From: Clostridiales bacterium
Lineage (GTDB): Bacteria; Bacillota; Clostridia; Christensenellales; Aristaeellaceae
Direction of reading: 5' to 3'
DNA: 64,000 nucleotides
Assembly: GCA_015056055.1 (NCBI GenBank)
Contig: SVHC01000004.1
Location: 43,584 to 107,583 of the forward strand
Positions 33,141 through 42,177 of this stretch are shown piece by piece; the stretch's first letter is position 1; each line of letters begins with the position of its first letter. A program made the position numbers and the translations under genes. Under the pieces are notes generated by a model. It did not search any database. It was given only the letters and a program-made list of their open reading frames with translations, and was not told the DNA's origin.

Positions 33141-34481
33141 ATGTCCGCAGAAGAACGAAAAACGGCTTCTGATAAAAATAATACTATAACCGAACAAGTA
33201 CGGACATCAGCTGATAAAGAAGCTGGTGCGACAAAAGAACGGGTTTCTTCAAAAGTACCTGCGCAAAAGAATGCGAAGAAGTCTGCTGAAAAGAAAAAGA
33301 ATGCCAAGGAAAAATCTACCGCCAAGCGCGTCGGTGATTTTGCAGGCAAAAATATACAGCGATTCAACAGATTTACTTCCTCGGAAGGTGTAGCTACAGA
33401 TAAAGAGATTCGCCCGCTTATTTCATTCCGCTTTTTCATCTGTGCATGTCTTGTGCTTACGCTACTTATGGTCATGGTTCTGCAGAATCAGAGCACCTAT
33501 GTCCGCATGGAAGCAGTTGGCGTGGCGGGTCTTCCGGATGCTTTGGAGAATTATACCATTCTGCATGTTTCGGATTTGAATGCTGCGGAATTTGGTGCAG
33601 ACCAGACTGCGCTTTTGCGCACAATAAATTCGCTCTCGTATGACATTATGCTTATCACAGGCGACATGGTCGGTACGAGCGGAGATGCGGAACCGTTTCT
33701 GGCATTTCTGCGCGGGTTGAAGCGCAAAAACAATGTGTATTTTATCGCAGGCGATGCAGATCCCGGCCCTCTTCGTGCCTCGCTGCGCGAAGGTGAAGGA
33801 ACACTGGAAGAGCTTGTTCTGGAAGATTGGATTCTGGATGCAATTGAAATTGGAGCTACTTATGTAGATTCTCCGAAGGCTGTTACGATTGGCAGTACCG
33901 GAACCAAACTGTGGATATCACCGTTTTCTCAACTTGGCGTAAGTGCAAAGCAGACTGTGTCAATTTTTGAAGATCAACTTGAAACGGAATTGATTGGTTA
34001 TCTCAGTGGAATTGGTGCAGACTATGCCTCATATCCTTTTACAGATTATCGATATCGCGTTGCACAGAAGCTTTTGAATGCGGCTGGACAAATGGGTGCG
34101 GACGATGTCCACATCGCTTTGGCGCATGTGCCGCCCACAGATTCGATGATCTCTATTACGCAGGACAACCATTCTGATACACCCAACGAATATTTGCATT
34201 CGGCTGATCTGATTCTTGCCGGACACTACTGTGGTGGCGTATGGAAAATGCCGGGATACGGTGCGATGTATATCCCGGATGCGCTCCATGGAATGAATGG
34301 CTGGTTTCCGGATCAGGCACGCGTAAGCGGACAGGTAAGCTTGGGCAGTTCTATTCTGCACGTTACAGGCGGCTTGAGCACTTCAAGTGATGTGAAGCTT
34401 CCTTTCCGTCTGTTCAATCAGCCAGAAGTCAGCCTGATCACACTGACAGGCCTTTTGACGGATAATATGTTCGGCAATTGA
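33141..34481 (+). CDS. Membrane-anchored metallophosphoesterase-like protein, degenerate
   Basis: A 446-residue protein. About residues 1-92 are a charged Lys/Ala/Glu-rich cytoplasmic tail, 93-114 a transmembrane helix (FFICACLVLTLLMVMVLQNQ), and the rest a calcineurin-like fold. The motif skeleton is visible, but key ligands are changed: HVSDLNA (normally DxH), ITGDMVG kept, IAGDADPG (normally GNHD), ALAHVPP kept, LAGHYCGG (normally GHxHGG). It may be inactive or bind something else. ATG 33141 follows GGAAAGGA. It ends in a terminator that overlaps the start of gerAA. Confidence 0.8.
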   Translation: MSAEERKTASDKNNTITEQVRTSADKEAGATKERVSSKVPAQKNAKKSAEKKKNAKEKSTAKRVGDFAGKNIQRFNRFTSSEGVATDKEIRPLISFRFFICACLVLTLLMVMVLQNQSTYVRMEAVGVAGLPDALENYTILHVSDLNAAEFGADQTALLRTINSLSYDIMLITGDMVGTSGDAEPFLAFLRGLKRKNNVYFIAGDADPGPLRASLREGEGTLEELVLEDWILDAIEIGATYVDSPKAVTIGSTGTKLWISPFSQLGVSAKQTVSIFEDQLETELIGYLSGIGADYASYPFTDYRYRVAQKLLNAAGQMGADDVHIALAHVPPTDSMISITQDNHSDTPNEYLHSADLILAGHYCGGVWKMPGYGAMYIPDALHGMNGWFPDQARVSGQVSLGSSILHVTGGLSTSSDVKLPFRLFNQPEVSLITLTGLLTDNMFGN

Positions 34482-34502
34482 TGCTGTACGGGTTTTAAAT
34501 TG

Positions 34503-34549
34503 CTCCTTTCGGGAAATGCTAAGCAAAATCCTGAAAGGGGCGATTTTTT
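34503..34549 (+). terminator. Terminator overlapping the gerAA ribosome-binding site
   Basis: GCTCCTTTC (34502-34510) pairs with GAAAGGGGC (34533-34541) around a 22-base loop, then ATTTTTTT. The right arm doubles as the AAAGGGG ribosome-binding site for the TTG start of gerAA at 34549. Confidence 0.7.
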
Positions 34550-36048
34550 TGCCTGAAATTCCGAATGCGCCTTTGGAAAATAGGTCTTTATCCGCTTCGT
34601 TAAAAGAGAATATTGAGCTTATAAAAGCTGTTATGCAGGCAGATATCAATAAGGACTTTGTTGTGCGTGAATTCGTATCCTTGGAAGCGGATGCATGTGT
34701 CGCTTTTCTTGAGGGATTATCAGGGAATGCACTTATCGATGAGTATATTTTGCGCCCGTGTATGGAGCATAATGCCTCAAAAATTTTGAGTAAAAGCGAA
34801 CGTGCCCGGTATCTTTTAAAAAATGTGATATCCATAAATCAAGCTGCCATGGAATGTACGGTTGATGAAATTTCAGCAGCACTTTTAAAAGGGATGGCAA
34901 TCTTCATGATAGATGGCTGTACAGAGGCTATTTTGCTTGATACGCGTCAGTACGAGAAGCGTCCTGTCAATGCGCCGAAAACAGAAGCTGTTGTACTTGG
35001 TCCGCAGGAGGGCTTTATTGAAAGTTTAAGAACCAATCTGACCCTGATTCGAAGATATCTTGCTTCCACCATGCTTGTAACGGAGATGCACTCCGTGGGC
35101 CGGAAAATATCTTCACAATGCGCGGTGGTGTATTTAAACGGCGTGGTAAACACTGAAATTCTGAACCGCGTGCGTACAAAGCTATTAAATATATCGGAAC
35201 CGCTTGTACGCAATACAGGCCATCTCATGCAACTTATGGAGGAAAATCCCAATTTGCTTTTTCCGCAAATTCTGCAGACGGAACGACCGGATCGTGCTGT
35301 TGCAGCTCTTACAGACGGACAGATTTTGATTTTGATGGATGCGTCTCCGTATGCTTTAGTATTCCCAACAACAATTTTTGACCTTATTCATGCGTCGGAC
35401 GATTCTTTTATGCGGTGGCAATATGGTTCATTTGTGCGTATCGTGCGTTTGCTGGGTATCTTGATATCGCTGTATCTTCCGGCAGTATATATAGCGCTTA
35501 CAGTCCACCATTCGCATATGATTCCGTTGGGACTGCTTACTTCGATTGCCGAAACAAGGGTAAATGTCCCCTTTCCCATTATCGTGGAAGTTTTGTTTAT
35601 GGAATTTGCATTTTACCTTATAAACGAGGCAGGAACACGTATTCCATCGCAGATTGGATCTGCACTGGGAATTGTGGGAGCCTTGATTCTGGGCCAGGCT
35701 GCGGTAAGTGCATCGATAATAAGTCCGATTCTTATCATTATCGTTGCATTGACAGGTTTGGGAAACTATGTAGTACCCAATTATTCTCTGGGAATTGGAA
35801 TTGAGATTTTGCGGCTACTATTTTTGATTGCGGGAGGATGGCTTGGATTGTATGGAGTTGTGCTCGCTTCGTTTATTACGTTTGGACGTTTGTGCGCAGT
35901 AAGCTCATTTGGAGTGCCGTTTTTTGCTCCGGTTGCACCTTGGCGCCCGCACAATCCGGACCTTATTGCGAGGCTTCCGGCATGGTTTCAGAAACAATTC
36001 AGTTTCTACTCACGAGAAAATAGTTGGCTGAAAGAGGAGAAAAAATGA
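34549..36048 (+). CDS. gerAA: Spore germination receptor subunit GerAA
   Basis: A 499-residue GerA-family A subunit. It has a soluble N-terminal half (ENIELIKAVMQADINKDFVV to FPQILQTERPDRAVAALTDG) and about five C-terminal membrane helices from residue 285 on. It forms a nutrient-gated channel in the inner spore membrane with GerAB and GerAC. The TTG at 34549 (LPEIPNAPL) has AAAGGGG eight bases upstream; an in-frame ATG at 34516 lies in the terminator loop and is less likely. The gene overlaps gerAB (ATGA). Confidence 0.9.
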   Translation: MPEIPNAPLENRSLSASLKENIELIKAVMQADINKDFVVREFVSLEADACVAFLEGLSGNALIDEYILRPCMEHNASKILSKSERARYLLKNVISINQAAMECTVDEISAALLKGMAIFMIDGCTEAILLDTRQYEKRPVNAPKTEAVVLGPQEGFIESLRTNLTLIRRYLASTMLVTEMHSVGRKISSQCAVVYLNGVVNTEILNRVRTKLLNISEPLVRNTGHLMQLMEENPNLLFPQILQTERPDRAVAALTDGQILILMDASPYALVFPTTIFDLIHASDDSFMRWQYGSFVRIVRLLGILISLYLPAVYIALTVHHSHMIPLGLLTSIAETRVNVPFPIIVEVLFMEFAFYLINEAGTRIPSQIGSALGIVGALILGQAAVSASIISPILIIIVALTGLGNYVVPNYSLGIGIEILRLLFLIAGGWLGLYGVVLASFITFGRLCAVSSFGVPFFAPVAPWRPHNPDLIARLPAWFQKQFSFYSRENSWLKEEKK

Positions 36049-37133
36049 ACCTTTTATCCTATCGCAGCGCCTGTGCTCTTGGGTTCGTTGCGCTGAGTGT
36101 ACGCGCCTTCGAAACGGCATTTATCGATTCGCCGGAACTTGCAAATGCAGGATGGGCCGGAGTTCTTCTGGCCGGAACTATGTATATACCGGTGCTTTTA
36201 TCAATATATCTGATTATCCATCTGGACAAAGAAGCATCTCCCCAAGAACTTATGACTTTGTGCATTGGTAAAAGAGGCATGAAGGCTGTAGCTTTAATTC
36301 TTTCTGCCGGAATGCTATATGAAAGCGCCGCTGTATCACGTTTGCTGATGGCTTCTATTTTGTACGGCGCACAGGAAATTCATATTACAACGGTAGCTAC
36401 GCTTCCGTCGCTAATTGCAGCTGCAATCGTAGCATGTGCAGGTGCTGGAGCTATCGGAGGCGTAGCCGGAATGTGGATTTATTTTATTCCATTATTACTT
36501 GCCATTATAGTCGGTAGGCATATTCCTGTGTATCAGGCAAATTACTTGTTTCCGATATGGGGAGCGGGTTTTAATGCGATTTTTTTCGGTAGTACAAAAA
36601 TCCTGAGTGCATTTACTGCTTTTTCTGCATTATGGATGATACAATCCGGCAAACAAACAGCCGCATCTCAAAAAGTCACATATGCATCTCCGAAGGTATT
36701 TTTGATTTTGTTTGGCGTTATAGTACTTGTAACTGCCATACTGTCCGCGCTGGTATCCATGCTTGTACCTCAATCGCTTTCTGTTCCGCAAAGCCGTGAG
36801 TATCGGCTGAGCATGCTGCTTTCGAATGGGCTATCGCCCACGTTTTTACAGTTTCCGTATGTGCTTTTATGGTATGGGAGCCTCATGATTGCACAGGGAT
36901 TTGCACTGTTTTCTGCTGCGCGACTACTGACTATGGCATTTCCGAAATTGCGATTTAACCGGACAGTGTGGGGATGCGCTCTGTCTGCAGCGATACTTGC
37001 GGCGATGCACATTGCTGATCAAAATGTGGCGGCACGGATTGCACCATATATTTCAGTGATGAACAGTGCCCCATTCATCATTGCAGCAATCGCAGTACGA
37101 TTCCGGAAAGGAGGCAAACATGCGCGTTTTTAA
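36045..37133 (+). CDS. gerAB: Spore germination permease subunit GerAB
   Basis: A 362-residue, about ten-helix amino-acid-permease-like protein of the GerAB family. It is the probable germinant-binding subunit. ATG 36045 follows AGAGGAG and overlaps the gerAA stop. It overlaps gerAC by 14 bases. Motifs include ILYGAQEIHITTVATLPSLI and FLQFPYVLLWYGSL. Confidence 0.9.
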   Translation: MNLLSYRSACALGFVALSVRAFETAFIDSPELANAGWAGVLLAGTMYIPVLLSIYLIIHLDKEASPQELMTLCIGKRGMKAVALILSAGMLYESAAVSRLLMASILYGAQEIHITTVATLPSLIAAAIVACAGAGAIGGVAGMWIYFIPLLLAIIVGRHIPVYQANYLFPIWGAGFNAIFFGSTKILSAFTAFSALWMIQSGKQTAASQKVTYASPKVFLILFGVIVLVTAILSALVSMLVPQSLSVPQSREYRLSMLLSNGLSPTFLQFPYVLLWYGSLMIAQGFALFSAARLLTMAFPKLRFNRTVWGCALSAAILAAMHIADQNVAARIAPYISVMNSAPFIIAAIAVRFRKGGKHARF

Positions 37134-38253
37134 GACTGCAGTTGCGCTGGTGCTTCTTTCTGCCGTTCTAAGCGGCTGCTCTATGGCACAGCAGGTAGAG
37201 CACAATGCGTATGTGATTACAATGGGTGTTGATTTAAACGATAGTGGAGATTGCGTAATTTCCATTCAGATTCCGTCAATTGCGCCTTCAGGCAGTGCAG
37301 AAGGAGAAAACTCATCAGCATCCTATGTGATTTCGACTGCAAGTGCCCCTACCTTTTCTGAAGCATTAATTCTATTGGAAGCGGTTACACCGAGAAAACT
37401 GAATTACCGGCAAATGATTTCTCTGGTAGCTTCGCAAAAGATAGCTTCTTCTCCACTTTTTCCTGCGCTGATGACAGAACTTATGCATACCTATGGGCTG
37501 TTTGGTTCAGCTCAACTTATAATTTGTGCTGGAAATGCCAAGGATTTTCTATCAACACAAACACCGGAAATCGGAACAAGGCTTTCAACAAGCGTAAATG
37601 CGATGCTTGAAAACTATAGGAATCAGGGGTTTATTCCGGAAGCACTGATTTCGCAGGTGCACTATCTTACGCAGTCGCGATATTCGGATCCGGTTGCGAT
37701 ATATGCAGCTACTTCCGATGAAAGGCATTTTCGGAATGTGCCCCCAGATGCTGTAGAGGATTCCTATCCGGGCTCACTTCCCAGTACCGGACTTGCTGTC
37801 AATGAATATATGGGGGCAGCTCTTCTGCAAAACGGGGTTATGGTTGGTGTTTTGAATGGTACACAAACACAAATACTGAATATGATTCTGGGAAAAAGCA
37901 CGGATATGACCTATTTTGTTGATGGTTACACGGTACAGCTAAAATTGAAAAAGCCGGTTTCGAATCGTGTTGATCTTTGCAAGGATATTGGAAAGCCAGA
38001 AATAAATCTCAACTTCGATTTGGCTGTTAAGGCGCTTACAGTAACGCCTGACACAGAAACAATTCGAGCAAGGTTTACAGATGATGTTGTCAACCTTATT
38101 GAAACATGTCGCCTTTTTAAAACAGAACCCTTTGGCTTTGCTTTTGCTGCTTCCAGACAGTTTAAAACTCTGGATGAATGGAATGCGTATCAATGGCGAG
38201 AAAGTTTTGCAAATGCAAATATGCAAATTACAGTTTCGATTGAATCAATTTAG
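37120..38253 (+). CDS. gerAC: Germination lipoprotein GerAC
   Basis: A 377-residue Ger(x)C lipoprotein. The signal peptide ends in the lipobox LSGC at about residue 21. AYVITMGVDLNDSGD, ANMQITVSI and a C-terminal domain (about 230-377) match the family. It completes the receptor on the outer face of the inner membrane. ATG 37120 follows AAAGGAGG. Last gene of the gerA operon; dagK follows with its own promoter. Confidence 0.9.
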   Translation: MRVFKTAVALVLLSAVLSGCSMAQQVEHNAYVITMGVDLNDSGDCVISIQIPSIAPSGSAEGENSSASYVISTASAPTFSEALILLEAVTPRKLNYRQMISLVASQKIASSPLFPALMTELMHTYGLFGSAQLIICAGNAKDFLSTQTPEIGTRLSTSVNAMLENYRNQGFIPEALISQVHYLTQSRYSDPVAIYAATSDERHFRNVPPDAVEDSYPGSLPSTGLAVNEYMGAALLQNGVMVGVLNGTQTQILNMILGKSTDMTYFVDGYTVQLKLKKPVSNRVDLCKDIGKPEINLNFDLAVKALTVTPDTETIRARFTDDVVNLIETCRLFKTEPFGFAFAASRQFKTLDEWNAYQWRESFANANMQITVSIESI

Positions 38254-38256
38254 TGC

Positions 38257-38286
38257 TTGACAATTTCTTTGCTGTAGAATTATACT
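38257..38286 (+). promoter_or_regulatory. SigA-type promoter for the lipid kinase gene
   Basis: TTGACA (38257-38262), an 18-base spacer, TATACT (38281-38286), starting just after the gerAC stop. Confidence 0.65.
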
Positions 38287-38330
38287 GATATCAATAAGTG
38301 GAATCTGCGACAAAGAAAGTGGATGTACAA

Positions 38331-39212
38331 ATGCTGACATTGATTGTAAATCCTGTTGCCGGGCACGGTCTGGCACTTAAAACACACAAAAAAGTCTGTC
38401 GGTATCTTGAATCTATAAAGATGCAATACCATACCTGCATGACTTCTGTCCCAGGGGAAGCGGAAAGAATTTCTCGCAGCCTGGCTGAGCAAAATGCACA
38501 GGCTGCTGCGATTCTGGGCGGGGACGGCACTGTGAATGAAGTAGTGAACGGTCTGGCAGGCAGTAATGTTGCGTGCTATTTCGTTCCGTGCGGCACCGGA
38601 AATGATTTTGTGAAAGTGCTGAATCTTCCACAGGATCCTATTGAGGCACTTTCGAAGCAGCTTGCAGCCCCTGCCACCCGCATCGATCTTGGAAGAATGA
38701 ATGACCGTATTTTTGCCAACATATCTGGAATTGGATTTGATGTACAGGTTTTGCTGCAGACTGCGCGTTTCAAAAACTGGGGACGCGGAATTATTCCTTA
38801 TCTGTTTGGGGTTATTGCTGCAATAAGGCATTTTTCTCCCATAAATGTTAAAGTGTCTTTTGATGAACAGCCGGAACGGGATATGGGTCTTACGCTAATG
38901 TCTATAGGAAACGGGCAGTTCTATGGAGGGGGCATGAAGGCGGTCCCAACAGCCTTGATAGATGATGGCCTTTTCGATGTTATTACCGTTGATCCGCTAA
39001 AAAACAAAGGACAGATTCTGAAGTTGCTTCCAATGTTTGTAACAGGAAAACATATTGCACATCCGATTGCGCATTTCTGTCGCTGCAAAAAGCTTTCTTT
39101 GTATGCAAACGAGGACATTGTAATTAACTTGGATGGTGAGCTGATTTCCTGCAGAACTGCACACTTTGAGCTTATGGAAAAAGCACTTTTGATTCACAAG
39201 CCGGTTTTATAA
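38331..39212 (+). CDS. dagK: Diacylglycerol kinase-family lipid kinase
   Basis: A 293-residue DagK/YegS-family protein. The nucleotide-binding NPVAGHGLALKTH and ILGGDGTVNEVVNGL, plus FVPCGTGNDFVKVL, are diagnostic. It probably phosphorylates diacylglycerol for lipid recycling. ATG 38331 has only a weak upstream site (AAGTGG). A long hairpin follows. Confidence 0.9.
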   Translation: MLTLIVNPVAGHGLALKTHKKVCRYLESIKMQYHTCMTSVPGEAERISRSLAEQNAQAAAILGGDGTVNEVVNGLAGSNVACYFVPCGTGNDFVKVLNLPQDPIEALSKQLAAPATRIDLGRMNDRIFANISGIGFDVQVLLQTARFKNWGRGIIPYLFGVIAAIRHFSPINVKVSFDEQPERDMGLTLMSIGNGQFYGGGMKAVPTALIDDGLFDVITVDPLKNKGQILKLLPMFVTGKHIAHPIAHFCRCKKLSLYANEDIVINLDGELISCRTAHFELMEKALLIHKPVL

Positions 39213-39218
39213 ACAATT

Positions 39219-39269
39219 CCATAGTAAATCCGCCTGTTCCTAAATACGGAACAGGCGGATTTACTATGG
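39219..39269. terminator. 22-base perfect inverted repeat after dagK
   Basis: A 22-base arm beginning CCATAGTAAATCCGCCTGTT pairs perfectly with 39248-39269 around a seven-base loop (TAAATAC). It lies between the convergent dagK and TetR genes. There is no T-tract, so it may be a bidirectional transcription blocker rather than a standard terminator. Confidence 0.6.
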
Positions 39270-39326
39270 AAGACAAGAATAGTGAACCGATGCGAATCTG
39301 AAAAATTCGCGGTTATTTTTGAAGTG

Positions 39327-40037
39327 TCAGTCCTCAACAATAAACTCTGGCGGGGTAATCAATCCCTTGATTTTGCAATACATATCGACAATCTTGTAGA
39401 CATCATACAGCACAATCGAGCCATAAGGTGCATTCAGAATCAACTCGATGGAATGACGATATGTTTCAAGGAGAGAAACAACCTTCCCGATGATGGAATG
39501 CGCGGGACCATCGGATGCAATAGCAGAAGCAATTTCATCCGTCAAATTGTGACCCAGCATGAGAAGCATTTTTCCGATTTCTTCCCGATGCGGCGTGTAA
39601 AACACCTTTTCGCGGATTCCCTGGCTGATGATTACGTGCATGTAGGTTAGGGCTCTAGCCATGGATGCCTGCTTCATACGTTCCCTGAGAAGGATGCTGC
39701 CTTCCCTGTATGCTACCTGCAGCATAAGGGCAATGAAATCCATACTATCCTGATCGAAAAGACCACTGCGCCCCAACAGTGCATTCAGCTTAGTTAGGGC
39801 ATTCGCATCCATATCATAAACTACCTGCTCTACGTTTTCGTAGGATTCTTCCGCTTTTCGTACACAAATCGCTTCAAGGAGCGACAACTTTGATTCGAAG
39901 TGGTGGTAAAATCCCCCCTTGGAGAGGTTCATTTCATCCAGTATCATTTGAACAGACGTATTCTCGTAGCCGTTCTGATAAAACAGACGCTCTGCTGTTT
40001 CAAGAATTTGCTGTTTTCTGACATCGCCTTTTTTCAT
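39327..40037 (-). CDS. TetR/AcrR-family regulator
   Basis: A 236-residue protein with an N-terminal HTH (RKQQILETAERLFYQNGYEN, then MNLSKGGFYHHFESKLSLLE) and a ligand-binding C-terminal domain longer than usual. The target and effector are unknown. ATG 40037 follows AGGAG. The promoter lies between an inverted repeat (GGTCTGT/ACAGACC), which may be its operator (inference). It follows ygiQ in the same direction. Confidence 0.88.
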   Translation of the reverse strand: MKKGDVRKQQILETAERLFYQNGYENTSVQMILDEMNLSKGGFYHHFESKLSLLEAICVRKAEESYENVEQVVYDMDANALTKLNALLGRSGLFDQDSMDFIALMLQVAYREGSILLRERMKQASMARALTYMHVIISQGIREKVFYTPHREEIGKMLLMLGHNLTDEIASAIASDGPAHSIIGKVVSLLETYRHSIELILNAPYGSIVLYDVYKIVDMYCKIKGLITPPEFIVED

Positions 40038-40075
40038 CGGTGGTCGCTCCTGATTGTAGAAGATAATATACTCAT

Positions 40076-40104
40076 ATTATACGAAACCGAACTTGGTCTG
40101 TCAA
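40076..40104 (-). promoter_or_regulatory. Consensus promoter for the TetR gene with overlapping inverted repeat
   Basis: Minus-strand TTGACA (40099-40104), 17-base spacer, TATAAT (40076-40081). A seven-base inverted repeat GGTCTGT (40095-40101) and ACAGACC (40129-40135) has one arm across the -35 box. Confidence 0.75.
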
Positions 40105-40134
40105 TATAGAAACTATGGTATTTTTTAAACAGAC

Positions 40135-42177
40135 CTAGCGCCTTTTTCGACCTTTGGGCGGATGCTTGGGCGCCTTTTCGCTGCGAACAGCATTTCTGGA
40201 TGCGCCTTTCTGAGTGTTCCCTTTACTTCTGGAATCGCGGGCATACTCTGAATCGCCTTTTCCGCGTCGATTTCCTTCATGTCGGTTGTCATCACGCTTC
40301 TTGTCGGTCGTTTTGCTTCCATTGAGTTTTCGACCATTCTTTGCGTGCGAATATGATTCGCCATGCGTTTTTCCGGTTTCGTGCGTATCATCTTTTTTGG
40401 GCGACGGAGCAATCAGACAGTCTTTTCCATGACCGATCAGGTCTGTGCGGCCTGCCTGTCTAAGAGCTGCCAACACAAGCTCGCGATTTTCGGGACGAGT
40501 AACCTGCATTAGTGCGCGCTGCATTGCCTTTTCCCTGGGAAGCTTCGGCACATAAATGGGCTGCATGGTGCGCGGATCCAGACCGGTATAGAACATTGCC
40601 GTAGAAAGCGTTCCGGGCGTGGGATAGAAATCCTGCACCTGTTCCGGGCGAAGATTGGTTTTGCGCATATACTGTGCAAGCAGAATGGCATCATTCAAAG
40701 TACAGCCGGGATGACTGGACATAAAATACGGTACCAGATACTGCTTCTTTCCCTGTCGCTCGTTTTCTGCTTCATAACGATGACGGAATTCTTCAAACAC
40801 TTCAGCCTTGGGTTTTCCCATCATGGAAAGTGCATTGGGGCTTACGTGCTCCGGCGCCACTTTCAGCTGACCGGAAATATGGTGTTCTACAAGTTCTCGC
40901 AGGAAGGTATCCTTCTTATCCAGCAGCAGATAATCAAAACGGATACCGGAACGAATAAATACCTTTTTGACACCCGGAAGAGTACGTAGTTCTCGCAGGA
41001 TTGATACAAATTCCGAATGGTCCGCAACTACATTCTTACAGGGGGTCGGGAACAGGCACTGTCTGGTGGGACATGTCCCCTTCTCCATTTGTTTATCACA
41101 GGCAGGACGACGGAAATTAGCAGTCGGACCACCAACATCGTGAATATAGCCCTTAAAGCCTTTCTGTTTTGTAATCAGTCTGCCTTCCTCTACGATGGAG
41201 CGCTTGCTTCGTGCAGTGACAATTCTACCTTGATGGAAAGTAAGCGCACAGAAACTGCATGAACCAAAGCAGCCGCGCGTTGCTGCAATGGAAAACTGTA
41301 CTTCTTCAATTGCAGGAATGCCGCCGTCCTTTTCATACATCGGATGGTAGGTGCGTTCATACGGAAGACTGTATGTTGCATCTAATTCATGCTGTGATAG
41401 CGGCATTGCAGGAGGATTCTGCAAAAGATAGCGCTTTCCATGCAGTTGATTGATACCCTTTCCAATAACCGGATCCTGTTGGCGATACTGTGTGAGGAAT
41501 GCACGTGCATACGCAGGCTTATCCTTTGCAACTTCTGCGGAAGACTCAATGGTGATATACTGCTCTTCCGGATCGCGTGACATAACGCACGTTCCGGGAA
41601 TGCGCATTTCGTATAAAGGACGCTTTTCTTCCAGCCAGCGTGCGACTTCGAGAATAACGCGCTCACCCATTCCGAACATAAGAACATCTGCGCCACTGTC
41701 TACCAGAATGGAATTGCGCACGCGATCGTCCCAGTAATCATAGTGTGCGAATCGGCGCAGTGATGCTTCTACACCACCGATAGCGATCGGAATGTCCCCA
41801 TAAGCTTCACGAATGCGGTTGCAATACACAATGGTCGCGCGGTCCGGACGGCAACCTGCCTTTCCACCGGGAGAATATGCATCGCTGCTGCGCGGTTTTT
41901 TTGCGGCTGTATAGTGATTCACCATGGAATCGATAACACCGGCAGTGACCAGAAAGCCGATCCGCGGCCTTCCGAAACGCATAAAATCCTCCGTATTTGC
42001 CCATTTGGGCTGCGGAAGCATTGCTACGCGATAACCGTTTGCTTCGAGGACGCGGGAAATAATTGCCAATCCAAAGGAAGGATGGTCGACATATGCATCG
42101 CCGGTTACGTACACAAAATCTGGTTGTTCCCAACCACGTGCGCGCATTTCATCGGCAGTTACAGGCAAAAAGGCCAT
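40135..42177 (-). CDS. YgiQ family radical SAM protein
   Basis: A 680-residue UPF0313/YgiQ protein. PVTADEMRARGWEQPDFVYV (residues 5-24), the radical-SAM cluster GCFGSCSFCALTFHQGR (about residues 310-326), HDVGGPTANF and LVPYFMSSHPGCTLNDA are present. The reaction is unknown. The last about 80 residues are a Lys/Arg/Asn/Gly-rich tail. ATG 42177 overlaps the mfd stop (TAATG) with GGAGG nearby. Confidence 0.93.
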   Translation of the reverse strand: MAFLPVTADEMRARGWEQPDFVYVTGDAYVDHPSFGLAIISRVLEANGYRVAMLPQPKWANTEDFMRFGRPRIGFLVTAGVIDSMVNHYTAAKKPRSSDAYSPGGKAGCRPDRATIVYCNRIREAYGDIPIAIGGVEASLRRFAHYDYWDDRVRNSILVDSGADVLMFGMGERVILEVARWLEEKRPLYEMRIPGTCVMSRDPEEQYITIESSAEVAKDKPAYARAFLTQYRQQDPVIGKGINQLHGKRYLLQNPPAMPLSQHELDATYSLPYERTYHPMYEKDGGIPAIEEVQFSIAATRGCFGSCSFCALTFHQGRIVTARSKRSIVEEGRLITKQKGFKGYIHDVGGPTANFRRPACDKQMEKGTCPTRQCLFPTPCKNVVADHSEFVSILRELRTLPGVKKVFIRSGIRFDYLLLDKKDTFLRELVEHHISGQLKVAPEHVSPNALSMMGKPKAEVFEEFRHRYEAENERQGKKQYLVPYFMSSHPGCTLNDAILLAQYMRKTNLRPEQVQDFYPTPGTLSTAMFYTGLDPRTMQPIYVPKLPREKAMQRALMQVTRPENRELVLAALRQAGRTDLIGHGKDCLIAPSPKKDDTHETGKTHGESYSHAKNGRKLNGSKTTDKKRDDNRHEGNRRGKGDSEYARDSRSKGNTQKGASRNAVRSEKAPKHPPKGRKRR

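Noticed and set aside
34516-34548. ATG start for gerAA at 34516
   Set aside because: Lies inside the terminator loop with no good ribosome-binding site; TTG 34549 has AAAGGGG at proper spacing.
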